64,000 nucleotides of DNA from Oceanobacillus timonensis (GTDB lineage Bacteria > Bacillota > Bacilli > Bacillales > Amphibacillaceae). The translations under genes and the position numbers were made by a program. Below the pieces are notes generated by a model. The model worked only from the letters and a program-made list of their open reading frames with translations, was not told the origin of the DNA and did not search any database. Below, piece after piece: positions 37,251-46,806 of this stretch (positions within the stretch are counted from its first letter, which is position 1; every line of letters begins with the position of its first letter). Location: NCBI RefSeq assembly GCF_900166635.1, contig NZ_LT800497.1, forward strand, positions 4,264,344 through 4,328,343, written 5' to 3'.

Positions 37251-38105
37251 ATGAAACAATTCGGGAAAGATTTCATGAAGCGTTTTTCTGAAAATAACAC
37301 AACATTACTCGCAGCTGCACTGGCTTATTATTTTCTATTAGCCGTCTTTCCGCTTCTAATCGTTGGTTTTGCAATTATTCCTTATTTTAATATAAGCCCC
37401 GATGATGCTGTCAGTTTTCTCGGTTCCATCATGCCGCAAGAACTCGCATCAACCTTTGAAGATAATATTATCAACTTGGTTGATACAACCCGCGGCGGAT
37501 TGTTAACCGTCGGGATTTTAGGGACAATCTGGTCAGCATCAAACGGCATTAATGCTTTTATTAAGGTTTCCAATCAAGCGTTTGAAGTAGAGGAGACAAG
37601 ATCATTTCTTAAAGCACGCGGAATAGCAATCCTGTTGACAATCGGATTACTATTAGCTGCTATTTCGTCGATTATCCTTCTGGTTTTTGGCGATATGATT
37701 ATCAATTTCTTGATTTCCTTTGTCGGCATCAGTACAGGGACAGGAGCTATCTTGCAAATATCACGAGTAATTATGGTCATCGTGATTGTAACGCTTATTC
37801 TGCTCGGCTTGTATCGTTTTGCGCCAAATAAACGGTTACCATTCCGACATATTTTACCAGGTACATTAACTGCCAGTATTTTATGGTTAGTGAGTTCTTT
37901 TGCCTTTTCCATTTATGTATCTAACTTCGGAAATTACTCCGCTACGTATGGAAGTCTGGGAGGAATTATCGTTCTAATGATCTGGTTCTTCTTAACAGGT
38001 ATTATCCTTCTTGTAGGAGCCTTGTTAAACAGTATGTATCACCAGAAAAAAGTAGATGAATCTGGAGAAGCTAAAAAAGAGACCGCCAGTACCAGAGAAG
38101 AGTAA
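37251..38105 (+). CDS. YihY/BrkB family membrane protein
   Basis: A 284-residue integral membrane protein with six predicted helices. The family pattern is plain: LLAAALAYYFLLAVFPLLIVG, the SNGINAFIKVSNQAFEVEETRSFLKARGIAI loop, LYRFAPNKRLPFRHILPGTLTASILWLVSSFAFSIYVSNFGNYSATYGSLGGIIVLMIWFF in the second half (quoted only as a region), and a charged tail. Older annotations call it ribonuclease BN, which is incorrect for this fold; its role is unknown, perhaps transport or envelope related. The ATG at 37251 lies 11 nt after GGAGG. Confidence 0.88.
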   Translation: MKQFGKDFMKRFSENNTTLLAAALAYYFLLAVFPLLIVGFAIIPYFNISPDDAVSFLGSIMPQELASTFEDNIINLVDTTRGGLLTVGILGTIWSASNGINAFIKVSNQAFEVEETRSFLKARGIAILLTIGLLLAAISSIILLVFGDMIINFLISFVGISTGTGAILQISRVIMVIVIVTLILLGLYRFAPNKRLPFRHILPGTLTASILWLVSSFAFSIYVSNFGNYSATYGSLGGIIVLMIWFFLTGIILLVGALLNSMYHQKKVDESGEAKKETASTREE

Positions 38106-38109
38106 TGTC

Positions 38110-38159
38110 AGAAGCCAAAGTCCGGCCTTATCATATACAAAGGCCAGACTTTGGCTTCT
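38110..38159. terminator. Bidirectional terminator between the yihY-like and eis-like genes
   Basis: AGAAGCCAAAGTC (38110-38122) pairs with GACTTTGGCTTCT (38147-38159), and an inner GGCCTT/AAGGCC extends the stem. Confidence 0.85.
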
Positions 38160-38171
38160 TCTCTATCTGAT

Positions 38172-39353
38172 TTAGAAAAAGTCCGCCAAATACGGATGCC
38201 GTTTCACAGGAAGATAAGCATCCAGCTTTTTCATTTCCTCGAAATCACCAGTAATCAATTCTTGTTCATCAAGCTGTTCCAATGTATTTTTACCTAATAA
38301 AATCATCGCTAATTGTTGTACAGTCAAAGTTGTTGTGACATCTTGACCGGCGCTAGGCTCTATTTTTTCAGCATAATGGAACCCATCTTGAAAATGAAGA
38401 CGGTACACGCCGCTATTCTCTTCAAATGCAGCATCTTCTACTTTGATGGTATACGTTTCTTCTTTTTCTGCGGACACCTGAAACGGGTATACCTTTAAGA
38501 AAGATTCAACATCCACAATTCGCGTCATGAAATACGGTTTTTGTTCCTGCTTTGCTCTTGGCTCATCCATGAAAAGCGGAAGGACATCGTCGTCTGGAAG
38601 CGTCATATGTACTTCCTTTACCATGGAATCATGATTTGCCATAAATTGCAGCAGGCGCTTTTTGCTATCCGGAGTAACCGTAATCCATTCATCAATATCC
38701 ATCTTATTCTCTTTCACTTTATACCGCATGTATCCATCTGCATGCCCTTCATGATCATAGCTAATTGCTGTGGTAAATCCTTCTTTCCCAAAAACATGAT
38801 ATTCCCACCAAAGTTCATCACGTACAAGCATCCCTGTATATTGTTCTGTATAAGCCTGATACACTTCCTTTACCACTGCTTCGTCACCTTTTTTCATGCG
38901 ACGCACATAGCCTGGCGCACTCTTAAACTTGGGAACATACTCCATTGGAATCGTAAATTTCATTTCATTGATGGTCATTTCCCAGCCAAATTTCCGGTAG
39001 AATGGAACACTAAATGGTGCTAAATAAGAAATGAGATAGCCTTCTTTCTTCATCTCGGCAATAGCATGAATCAGAAGCTCTCGAACAGCACCTTTCCTGC
39101 GATGTTCTGGCCATGTAGAAACATTTGTGATGCCTCCTGTTTTAATAACCTTTCCATGAATGCGGGTTTCTAATGGAAGCAAATGGACCTTGGCCGCCAG
39201 TTCTTCTCCTTCCATCCAGCCCCAAACTATTTCATTTTGTTTCTCTTTCTCCTTTTTCTTCTTTTCTATCTCTTCTGATGTAGGTGTAAATTGAAAGGCA
39301 AAAGCAGAGAGCTCATAAATTTCATCATTCGTAATTGGAATTTGTTTAATCAT
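38172..39353 (-). CDS. Eis-like GNAT N-acetyltransferase
   Basis: A 393-residue acetyltransferase of the Eis family: two GNAT domains plus a sterol-carrier-like C-terminal domain. The first GNAT domain shows TGGITNVSTWPEHRRKGAVRELLIHAIAEM (acetyl-CoA loop RRKGAVREL). The middle has the FYRKFGWE segment, and the protein ends in a free carboxyl after YLADFF, as Eis proteins use their C-terminus for catalysis. The family acetylates amines such as aminoglycosides or protein lysines. The ATG at 39353 follows AAGGAGGACAG; the longer frame has no site. It appears monocistronic. Confidence 0.87.
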   Translation of the reverse strand: MIKQIPITNDEIYELSAFAFQFTPTSEEIEKKKKEKEKQNEIVWGWMEGEELAAKVHLLPLETRIHGKVIKTGGITNVSTWPEHRRKGAVRELLIHAIAEMKKEGYLISYLAPFSVPFYRKFGWEMTINEMKFTIPMEYVPKFKSAPGYVRRMKKGDEAVVKEVYQAYTEQYTGMLVRDELWWEYHVFGKEGFTTAISYDHEGHADGYMRYKVKENKMDIDEWITVTPDSKKRLLQFMANHDSMVKEVHMTLPDDDVLPLFMDEPRAKQEQKPYFMTRIVDVESFLKVYPFQVSAEKEETYTIKVEDAAFEENSGVYRLHFQDGFHYAEKIEPSAGQDVTTTLTVQQLAMILLGKNTLEQLDEQELITGDFEEMKKLDAYLPVKRHPYLADFF

Positions 39354-39412
39354 AACTGTCCTCCTTATTATTGCGAGTAAAAGACGATTAATCATCTTGC
39401 TGATTATGGCGT

Positions 39413-39455
39413 CCAAAAAAATCCCAGAATCATTCGTTCAGACTCTGAGATTTTT
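39413..39455. terminator. Terminator downstream of gnd
   Basis: AAAAAAATCCCAGA (from 39413) pairs with TCTGAGATTTTTTT, giving T runs on both strands. It serves gnd on the minus strand. Confidence 0.8.
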
Positions 39456-39486
39456 TTACTCTTATATTTATTTCATGATGCGACGA

Positions 39487-40893
39487 TTAAAACCACTGCG
39501 AATGGAAAACGCCGTCTTTGTCTTTACGCTGATACGTATGTGCTCCAAAATAATCACGTTGTGCCTGAATTAAGTTGGCTGGCAAATTCTCGGCACGATA
39601 GCTATCATAATAAGAAATTGCACTAGCAAATGTCGGCACAGCAACACCATGTTGAACGGCTAAAGAGACAACCTTACGAAGGGATGCTTGATATCCCTCT
39701 ACAATCTCTTTGAAATAAGGATCAAGCATAAGGTTTGGCAAATCTGGTTCCCGGTCGTAAGCATCTTTAATTTTTTGCAGGAAGTTTGCACGGATAATGC
39801 AGCCACCGCGCCAAATCATAGCGATATCTCCATATTTCAAGTCCCATCCATTCTCTTCCGATGCTGCACGCATTTGTGCAAAACCTTGTGCGTAAGAAAC
39901 AATTTTACTCATATAAAGTGCTTGACGAATTGCTTCAATCAAATCTTCTTTGCTTTCTGAGATATCTGTTTTAGCAGGGCCGGAAAATACGTTGCTTGCT
40001 TTGACGCGCTCGTCTTTTAAAGATGAAATAAAGCGTGCAAATACAGACTCCGTAATTAACGGTAATGGAACACCCAAGTCCAATGCATTCTTGCTTGTCC
40101 ATTTCCCGGTTCCTTTTTGACCGGCTTTATCAAGAATGACTTCGACTAGTGGCTTGCCAGTTTCTTCATCTGTTTTTGTGAAGATATCTGCTGTTATTTC
40201 AATCAGGAAGCTGTCCAGCTCGCCTTTATTCCATTCTTTAAATACTTCATGAAGCTCCTTGGCATCTAACCCGGCCACATTTTTCATTAAATCATACGCT
40301 TCCGCAATTAACTGCATGTCTCCATACTCAATCCCATTATGAACCATTTTCACAAAATGTCCTGCACCATTTGGTCCAATGTATGTCACGCATGGATCAC
40401 CATCTACGTTGGCAGAAATAGCTTCAAAGATCGGGGCAACCAAATCATACGCTTCTTTCTGTCCTCCCGGCATCATGGAAGGTCCTTTTAACGCTCCCTC
40501 TTCTCCGCCGGATACACCAGTTCCGATGAAATGAATACCTGTCTTATCTAATTCCGCATTTCGGCGCATCGTATCTTCATAAAGTGTATTTCCTCCATCA
40601 ATCAAGACATCGCCATCCGCTAAGTACGGTTGCAATGACGCGATTGTCGCATCTGTCGCAGGGCCGGCTTTTACCATAAGCATAATTCTGCGCGGTTTCT
40701 CCAGGGAATTCACGAATTCTTCAATCGTCTCTGCACCATAGAAGTTTTTCCCTTTTGCTTCATTTTCCATAAATTCTTCTGTCTTTTTATAAGTACGGTT
40801 AAAAACGGATACCGCAAAACCTCTGCTTTCTATATTTAATGCGATATTTTTTCCCATTACGGCTAAACCGATAACGCCAATCTCTTGCTTCAT
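39487..40893 (-). CDS. gnd: 6-phosphogluconate dehydrogenase, decarboxylating
   Basis: A 468-residue enzyme of the oxidative pentose phosphate pathway, converting 6-phosphogluconate to ribulose 5-phosphate and CO2 with NAD(P). It has the N-terminal dinucleotide fold [25 protein letters not shown], then [21 protein letters not shown]. The catalytic segment [19 protein letters not shown] and the C-terminal [29 protein letters not shown] complete the family pattern. Arg33 followed by Thr (NRT) fits NADP preference. Length is standard for the long form. Single gene with its own terminator. Confidence 0.96.
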   Translation of the reverse strand: MKQEIGVIGLAVMGKNIALNIESRGFAVSVFNRTYKKTEEFMENEAKGKNFYGAETIEEFVNSLEKPRRIMLMVKAGPATDATIASLQPYLADGDVLIDGGNTLYEDTMRRNAELDKTGIHFIGTGVSGGEEGALKGPSMMPGGQKEAYDLVAPIFEAISANVDGDPCVTYIGPNGAGHFVKMVHNGIEYGDMQLIAEAYDLMKNVAGLDAKELHEVFKEWNKGELDSFLIEITADIFTKTDEETGKPLVEVILDKAGQKGTGKWTSKNALDLGVPLPLITESVFARFISSLKDERVKASNVFSGPAKTDISESKEDLIEAIRQALYMSKIVSYAQGFAQMRAASEENGWDLKYGDIAMIWRGGCIIRANFLQKIKDAYDREPDLPNLMLDPYFKEIVEGYQASLRKVVSLAVQHGVAVPTFASAISYYDSYRAENLPANLIQAQRDYFGAHTYQRKDKDGVFHSQWF

Positions 40894-41123
40894 ATATACT
40901 CGATCCTCTCTGCCTAAAAATTTGAAGTAAACCTTTATTTATTATAACGGATTTCCCCTATAGAAACCAAGTAACACGCCTTTTTTTCTTAATAATATGA
41001 TAACTCAGACGAAAATGGATATTTTTTTATCGGAACAGCATGGACGAGACATATTAAAAATCACCAATCCACAACTGGATATCCAGCTGCAGATTGATGA
41101 TTTTTATTACATATCAGAATCCC

Positions 41124-41534
41124 TTAACATCCACAAGGGCCTTGCGGAGGGCAAGGGTGATGCGGTTTTCCGCACATAACATGTTGTTCCTGAATATCAT
41201 TTACAACCGATTCTGTATGGGGAAAATAGTGTTTGTGTGTTGTCATATGCTTGTTAACATTGGTTGTGTGACTAGGATGCATATGCTTCATTTCTGTATT
41301 GGAAACATTTGTTTTTACGTATTGCTTCGTTGGAGACACTTGTGTTGGACCTTGTTGTGTCGGTGATACTTGTGGCGGGCAATATTCTGGTTTCATTTGC
41401 TGCTGCGGCATTTGTTGCATTGGCATTTGTTGTTGAGACATATGATTGCCATTTCCATTCATAGAAGCTCCTTGTACCTGTTGGTTCCCCCAGCCTTGAT
41501 TAAATTGTCCTTGATGATGTTTACTACCTCTCAC
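41124..41534 (-). CDS. cotD: CotD-family inner spore coat protein
   Basis: A 136-residue low-complexity protein rich in Gln, Met, His and Pro (MSQQQMPMQQMPQQQM). It has the CotD segment HMHPSHTTNVNKHMTTHKHYFPHTESVVN and a Cys/Pro-rich end CGKPHHPCPPQGPCGC. The coat family deposits around the forespore under sigma-K. A GTG start at 41534, 9 nt after AAAGGAGG, is preferred to the longer ATG frame that overlaps that ribosome site. Confidence 0.85.
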   Translation of the reverse strand: MRGSKHHQGQFNQGWGNQQVQGASMNGNGNHMSQQQMPMQQMPQQQMKPEYCPPQVSPTQQGPTQVSPTKQYVKTNVSNTEMKHMHPSHTTNVNKHMTTHKHYFPHTESVVNDIQEQHVMCGKPHHPCPPQGPCGC

Positions 41535-41787
41535 CGTAAAGGACCTCCTTTCCATTTCTTTAATCTTTCTCTATAGACTATGTGTACGCCTCCTGGTCGG
41601 TTTGATATAAGAACCTATTTTTCAGGAATTTCTCTTGGATTCTAATCTTAGCTACTTTCATGAAGCTTCCCAACATTGCGCAAACTGCCGGATAAAAAAA
41701 GAACATCTTTCTTCCCATACTTCTTGTAAGGTCATCTACCTGTAGCGTATACTGTAAAACAAGAATAAAGGGGAGGAGGTCGTTTCT

Positions 41788-42042
41788 ATGAAGAAATTTT
41801 TTAGCTTTGAAGAAATGATAACACCATTAATCATCAAAGTATTATTTGTGGTAGGAGTCGCAGCAGCAGCTTTAACCGGTCTAATTACTATTTTTTCAGG
41901 ATTATCCGAGGGAGAATTTCTTCCTGTTTTATCAGGACTTTTTATTATTGTTATCGGAACGCTTTTATCACGGGTTTATTGTGAATTATTAATCGTGATG
42001 TTCAAAATATACGAAACCTTAAAACAAATCCGGGATAAATAA
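41788..42042 (+). CDS. DUF4282 small membrane protein
   Basis: An 84-residue protein with a short cytoplasmic start (MKKFFSFEEMITP) and two helices (VLFVVGVAAAALTGLITIF and LFIIVIGTLLSRVYCELLIVMF). The RVYCELLIVMFKIYETL end is the DUF4282 signature. The ATG follows GGGGAGGAGGTCG. The function is unknown; monocistronic. Confidence 0.78.
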   Translation: MKKFFSFEEMITPLIIKVLFVVGVAAAALTGLITIFSGLSEGEFLPVLSGLFIIVIGTLLSRVYCELLIVMFKIYETLKQIRDK

Positions 42043-42048
42043 TCTGCA

Positions 42049-42084
42049 GTGCGGTTATGTTTAGAGACATAAACATAACCGCAC
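42049..42084. repeat. 14-bp perfect inverted repeat after the DUF4282 gene
   Basis: GTGCGGTTATGTTT and its complement enclose an 8-nt loop. Its position 7 bp after the stop suggests an mRNA 3' structure, although no T run follows. Confidence 0.6.
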
Positions 42085-42407
42085 AAACATTTACAAAACA
42101 CTAATCTATATTATTTTCCTTCCCATTTAAACATCATTTCCTCCGTTTTTGACCTCTTCCTCATTCCCGGCCAAAGGAAATGGAAATCTGTTATGCCTTC
42201 CTTCTCTTTAACCAATCAGGAAAATTCTGCTAACCATATGCCATCATTTCTCATGCTACAAACCTGTATCCTAAAAAGGACTATCCCTTTTAGGATACGT
42301 TTATAAAGAAGGCACCATTAGGATAAAAGTGTCAGATTAATTCCGTGAACAATCGGGAATCTTATACAAAGAAGCTTAAATTTTAATTCGTTACTGGAGT
42401 GATAAAA
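42085..42407. other. Intergenic region with one further hairpin
   Basis: There is no gene. A hairpin of GTATCCTAAAA with TTTTAGGATAC lies at 42266-42299; it may be a terminator remnant or part of the control region of the next gene. Confidence 0.4.
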
Positions 42408-42674
42408 ATGGGATTTCTAACAGGATACTTACCGATAATGATTGGCGTGGCTGTTATTCTATTTTTAATAAGCATATTTGTGAAAGAGAAGCGGATTGTC
42501 CCGCCAATGGTTGTCAGCACGCTCAGCCTTATTGCTATATTTATCAGTTATTTCTTTGAGGGAAGACAAGAATCCCTTATAGGTTATATTAGCTTGGCTG
42601 TTTTTATTAGCTCTGTCATTGTTCTTATTGTGATGATAGCTATTTCCTGGTCCCGTACACGTCCAAAAAGATAA
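42408..42674 (+). CDS. Small three-helix membrane protein (YesK-like?)
   Basis: An 88-residue hydrophobic protein with three helices (LPIMIGVAVILFLISIFV, MVVSTLSLIAIFISYFF and ISLAVFISSVIVLIVMIAI) and basic ends (KEKR, RTRPKR). The layout recalls YesK-like proteins, but the assignment is weak. The ATG at 42408 follows GGAGTGATAAAA. Confidence 0.6.
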   Translation: MGFLTGYLPIMIGVAVILFLISIFVKEKRIVPPMVVSTLSLIAIFISYFFEGRQESLIGYISLAVFISSVIVLIVMIAISWSRTRPKR

Positions 42675-42800
42675 ACACACACTTTGACATCGTGAGGACA
42701 CAATAACTCGAAATGTGAAAAATGATTACAAAGGTATCATTCGCCTGCTTCATTCAGGATGTCTGTACGATAGGAGAAGTGTTATTTATACGGAATAATG

Positions 42801-42838
42801 AGCTGTCTCCCTACCGGACCAAAAGAGACAGCTTTTTA
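42801..42838 (+). terminator. Terminator after the small membrane protein, convergent with lhgO
   Basis: AGCTGTCTC (42801-42809) pairs with GAGACAGCT (42825-42833), followed by TTTT. Confidence 0.75.
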
Positions 42839-42887
42839 AGTACTTTTTATTTCCAATCAGAAAAAGGAGAGTTATTAGCCAAAACGT

Positions 42888-44093
42888 CTATATAACCGCT
42901 TTTATTTTTTGATTAAAACGTTCTGCTATTTCCTTACCAATTTCAATGGAGCATGTCGCAGCAGGAGATGGGGCATTCAACACATGGAGGCTGCACGCAT
43001 TTTCTTCAAAATAAAAATCATCCAACATGGTTCCGTCCGGTTTCATTGCTTGTGCACGTACCCCGGCTTCCATCGGTTTGATGTCCGCTGCGCTTAATGA
43101 AGGGATTAATTTTTGTGCTTCCTTCACAAATGCTTTTTTACTGAATGAGCGATAATATTCACCAACAGCTTCTTTCATATTTTTCAACCCCATTCGATAC
43201 AGGCCGGGGAAAGTCATGATTTGCGATGTTTCTTTTAGATTAAAACCAATTTTCTGGTAAGCTTCTTTCTTAAACCCGAGCACAGCATTCGGACCTACAT
43301 CTACTCCGCCGCCAATCATATTGGTGAAATGCACCCCTAAAAATGGCAAATCCGGATTCGGCACCGGATAAATAAGCGTCTTTACGTAATGTTCCACCTT
43401 CTTATCCAATTTGAAGTATTCACCACGGAACGGGATAATTCGTACATCTGTCTTCACGCCGGACATCCGTGCCAGCTCATCACTATATAAGCCGGCACAA
43501 TTAATAAGATAATCCGCTTCATACGCATCTTCATTTGTCACGACAGTTATGTTTTCTTTGTCAACTTGTATATCGCTTACTTCGTTCTCTAACCGCAGCA
43601 TCCCGCCATTCTCTATGAAGAGCTCCGCATACTTTTCAGTTACCTTTTTAAAATCAACAATTCCTGTATTTTTAACATAGATTCCGCCAACTGTATTCAC
43701 AAATGGTTCAATCTCTGTCACTTCATCCTTACTGAGAAGTTGAACATCCAGACCATTTTCTATTCCTCGCTCGTATAACTTATTCATATTCGCAAGTTGC
43801 GACGTGTCTGTCGCCACAATAACCTTTCCGCATTGATTGTATGCGATATGATGTCTTTCGCAAAACGCCATCATGGACTTCGAGCCGTTTCGGGCAAATC
43901 GCGCTTTATAAGATCCCGGCTTATAATAAATACCCGAATGAATCACACCACTATTATGCCCTGTCTGATGTTTCGCTGCCTCTGCTTCTTTATCTACGAC
44001 AACAATCTTTTTATCTTGATGCATGTTTGACAGCTGATATGCCGTACTCAATCCGATGATTCCTGCTCCGACAATGAGTATATCTACTTTCAC
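42888..44093 (-). CDS. lhgO: L-2-hydroxyglutarate oxidase/dehydrogenase
   Basis: A 401-residue FAD oxidoreductase of the DAO family that oxidises L-2-hydroxyglutarate to 2-oxoglutarate at the membrane or quinone pool. FAD fold ILIVGAGIIGLSTAYQLS; family-specific TGHNSGVIHSGIYYKPGSYKARF; INCAGLYSD; IIPFRGEYFKL; VPNPDLPFLGVHFTNMIGGGVDVGPNA and the C-terminal LNAPSPAATCSIEIG. The match to LhgO is good throughout. It is the last gene of the TRAP-GntR-GlcD-GlcF operon, 21 bp after glcF, so it supplies the L-enantiomer branch. Confidence 0.88.
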   Translation of the reverse strand: MKVDILIVGAGIIGLSTAYQLSNMHQDKKIVVVDKEAEAAKHQTGHNSGVIHSGIYYKPGSYKARFARNGSKSMMAFCERHHIAYNQCGKVIVATDTSQLANMNKLYERGIENGLDVQLLSKDEVTEIEPFVNTVGGIYVKNTGIVDFKKVTEKYAELFIENGGMLRLENEVSDIQVDKENITVVTNEDAYEADYLINCAGLYSDELARMSGVKTDVRIIPFRGEYFKLDKKVEHYVKTLIYPVPNPDLPFLGVHFTNMIGGGVDVGPNAVLGFKKEAYQKIGFNLKETSQIMTFPGLYRMGLKNMKEAVGEYYRSFSKKAFVKEAQKLIPSLSAADIKPMEAGVRAQAMKPDGTMLDDFYFEENACSLHVLNAPSPAATCSIEIGKEIAERFNQKIKAVI

Positions 44094-44114
44094 AATGACT
44101 TCCTCCCATTCTCA

Positions 44115-45395
44115 TCAAGTTGTTTCTATACCGCAGGCTTCCGCAACGACTTCGACAATATGCTTCACAGAAATTTCCTCCGATAGCCCTTCCCTTTCTA
44201 CGCCTAACTGCATTTGCATATGACAGCCGGGGTTGGAAGTAATTATTAAATCCGGCCTTGCTGTTTTAACATTGTTCATCTTCATATCTAAAATGAGCAT
44301 CGATTCCTCGAAATGAAGAATATTATAAACTCCTGCTGATCCACAGCAAAGTGATTTATCTTTTAGCTCCATATAATTCAATCCTGGGATGCTTTTAATA
44401 ATTTTTAGTGGATCCTCAAATACCTGCTGAACATTTTCCAAATGGCATGACGGCTGGAATATAGCGTTCGCCGGAACCTCATATTGAAACTGCAAATCCA
44501 CCATTGCCATCAGCTCCGAAATATCTCTGACCTTTGCTGTAAACTTCATAGCCCGTTGATGCCATTCCGTTCCCTCTTGAAACAGCTTTGGATATTCTTT
44601 TAATGTCGCTCCACAGCCGCCGATGGTGTTGACAATATAATCAAAGTTGTATTCCTCATAAGCTGCAATATTTTTCTTGGCCAACTCTACCGTCTGATCA
44701 TGTTCTCCGGCATGATGCTGCAGAGCACCACAGCATGTTTGCGTTGGAATATTCGTCACTTCCATGCCATGTTCACTTAAGATATTGATAGCTAAATCAT
44801 TGATTCGGCTGAAAAACACGTCCATAATACAGCCTTGAAAGAAACCAATCTGCATGTTGGTTGTTCTAAATGGATTGGACGGATTCTTCAATCGTTTGCT
44901 TGGCTCGACTTCTGGTAACGCTTTATTTAAATCACGATATTTCTCCACCGGCTTCAACAGATTACCACGGTTGACCACACGCTTCACGCCGGTGATTTGA
45001 TACGCATACAATCCTTTGTTTACCAGTCTTTGAACTCGCTTATTTTTAAGCACCACTTTAAATGCCACGGTTCTTACACCCTTTTCAAACACACCCATCT
45101 TCTTATTATCTTTTAACACTTCGACTGCCGACATCAGGATATCCCCATAACGGACATTCGTCGGACAAACCGTTTCACACGCCCGGCAGCCCAGACACAA
45201 ATCAATGCCCTCCCGCATGTCCTCGATATCTATCTTTCCCTCCGCTGCCATCTGTACCAAATTGATACGTCCTCTCGGGGAATGTTTTTCTTTTTTGAAA
45301 GCAAGATAGGTTGGACAAGCAGGTAAACAGTACCCGCATTGCACACAGTCAAAGGTTGCCTGATAATCTAACTTGTCTATTAATTGTTCAGTCAT
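44115..45395 (-). CDS. glcF: GlcF-type iron-sulfur subunit of a D-2-hydroxyacid dehydrogenase
   Basis: A 426-residue protein with two [4Fe-4S] motifs near the N-terminus (CVQCGYCLPACPTY and CLGCRACETVCPTN) and two CCG (heterodisulfide-reductase-like) domains. These are seen as CCGALQHHAG and CCGSAGVYN, with cysteine pairs IMDVFF/TQTCCG and PSCH. It accepts electrons from the FAD subunit and passes them on. It overlaps the glcD gene by 8 bp. The same subunit type serves glycolate, D-lactate and D-2-hydroxyglutarate dehydrogenases; the neighbour lhgO favours a 2-hydroxyglutarate role here. Confidence 0.88.
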   Translation of the reverse strand: MTEQLIDKLDYQATFDCVQCGYCLPACPTYLAFKKEKHSPRGRINLVQMAAEGKIDIEDMREGIDLCLGCRACETVCPTNVRYGDILMSAVEVLKDNKKMGVFEKGVRTVAFKVVLKNKRVQRLVNKGLYAYQITGVKRVVNRGNLLKPVEKYRDLNKALPEVEPSKRLKNPSNPFRTTNMQIGFFQGCIMDVFFSRINDLAINILSEHGMEVTNIPTQTCCGALQHHAGEHDQTVELAKKNIAAYEEYNFDYIVNTIGGCGATLKEYPKLFQEGTEWHQRAMKFTAKVRDISELMAMVDLQFQYEVPANAIFQPSCHLENVQQVFEDPLKIIKSIPGLNYMELKDKSLCCGSAGVYNILHFEESMLILDMKMNNVKTARPDLIITSNPGCHMQMQLGVEREGLSEEISVKHIVEVVAEACGIETT

Positions 45396-46797
45396 TATTT
45401 AACACTAACCTTTTCTCTCCCGCTTCCGGGAATATTTTCCCTGGGTTCAGGATATTCTTTGGATCAAGTGCTTGTTTAATGGCTTTTTGGAACAGCATAC
45501 CGGCTTCTCCAACCTCTTTAGGAAAAAACGGCTTTTTCATGGTTCCTATTCCATGTTCACCTGACAAAGTCCCTCCTAGTTCAATCGCATAATGAAAGAT
45601 TTCTTCCACGGCATCTTCTACTCGAGAAACCTCATCCGCATCCCGCATATTTGTATTGATGGTGGGATGCAGATTACCATCTCCAGCGTGGCCAAACACC
45701 ACAATATTTAAGTTATACTTCCGCTTTACTTCATCTATTTTTCGAAACATATCCGGGATTTTGCTTAATGGTACCGTAGCATCTTCTGATATTTTTGTGT
45801 ATCCGCTTTCGACAATGGCTGGTGAAACGAATTTTCTTACTTGCCAAAGCCTGGTTTCCTCTTCTTTTGTTTTTGCAATTTGTACATTTTCTACGCCAAT
45901 TTCCAAAAGTGCTTGTTGAATGACGTGTAATTCTTTCATCAGCACATCTGGATCTCCATCCACCTCAACAAGCAGAATGGCTGCAGCTGTTCGCGGTAAA
46001 TTTAGCCCCGCATAATCTTCAACTTTATTGACCGCATTCTGATCAAGAATTTCCATTTTAGATGGTCTGACTCCTGAGGTTAAAATTTTGGAAATAGATT
46101 TCCCTGCTGTATGCAAATCATCAAATATAATCATTGCTGTTTTTGTATCCATTGGTTTTGGAATTAGCCTTAATGTTGCCTCCGTGATAATGGCAAGCGT
46201 TCCCTCTGAACCAATTAGCAGCTTGGTTAAATCATATCCGGTTACATTTTTAACCGTATTTCCCCCCGTATGGATTATTTCCCCTTCTGCTGTAACTGCT
46301 TCCAGCCCTAGCACATAATCCTTGGTAACGCCATACTTTACCCCTCGGGGGCCGCCTGCATTTTCTGCTAAATTTCCTCCAATAGTACAAATCAAGGAGG
46401 AGGAAGGATCTGGAGCATACATTAAATTATGTTCCTCTGCCAATTGGTGAATATCTCCTGTTTTTACTCCTGGACTTACCTTCATTAATAAATCATCCGG
46501 AAAAATTTCCAGCTGCTGATTCCATTGTGAGAAATCCATCACAATCCCGCCATATACCGGCAACGGTCCCCCGGACAAGCTTGTACTCGCTCCTCTTGGA
46601 TAAATCGGAATTTCATTAGCACTAGCTAACCACACAATTTTCTGCACTTCTTCTGTTGACATCACTTGGACAACATATTCGGGCATATACTGTCCAAATG
46701 ATCCATCATAGCCGTATGATACGCGATCATCTACATCTATTAACAGGCGATCGCCCACAATTTCCGATAGTTTTTCTATGATTGTTTCTTTCATCAC
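45388..46797 (-). CDS. glcD: GlcD-type FAD subunit of a D-2-hydroxyacid dehydrogenase
   Basis: A 469-residue VAO/PCMH flavoprotein. FAD-binding region IPIYPRGASTSLSGGPLPVYGGIVMDFS, the pyrophosphate loop TIGGNLAENAGGPRGVKYGVTKDYVLG, and GGNTVKNVTGYDLTKLLIGSEGTLAIITEATLRL (region cited). The C-terminal metal/substrate site is VFGHAGDGNLHPTI and SGEHGIGTMKK. It oxidises a D-2-hydroxyacid, perhaps glycolate, D-lactate or D-2-hydroxyglutarate. It is translationally coupled to glcF and 9 bp from the upstream regulator gene. Confidence 0.88.
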   Translation of the reverse strand: MMKETIIEKLSEIVGDRLLIDVDDRVSYGYDGSFGQYMPEYVVQVMSTEEVQKIVWLASANEIPIYPRGASTSLSGGPLPVYGGIVMDFSQWNQQLEIFPDDLLMKVSPGVKTGDIHQLAEEHNLMYAPDPSSSLICTIGGNLAENAGGPRGVKYGVTKDYVLGLEAVTAEGEIIHTGGNTVKNVTGYDLTKLLIGSEGTLAIITEATLRLIPKPMDTKTAMIIFDDLHTAGKSISKILTSGVRPSKMEILDQNAVNKVEDYAGLNLPRTAAAILLVEVDGDPDVLMKELHVIQQALLEIGVENVQIAKTKEEETRLWQVRKFVSPAIVESGYTKISEDATVPLSKIPDMFRKIDEVKRKYNLNIVVFGHAGDGNLHPTINTNMRDADEVSRVEDAVEEIFHYAIELGGTLSGEHGIGTMKKPFFPKEVGEAGMLFQKAIKQALDPKNILNPGKIFPEAGEKRLVLNND

Positions 46798-46806
46798 TTA
46801 GCCCAC

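Noticed and set aside
37251..38105. Annotation as ribonuclease BN
   Set aside because: The YihY/BrkB fold is a membrane protein; the ribonuclease name is a historical misassignment.
40997..41179. 60-residue plus-strand open frame between gnd and cotD
   Set aside because: It has no ribosome site, overlaps the 3' end of cotD on the other strand, and resembles no family I know.
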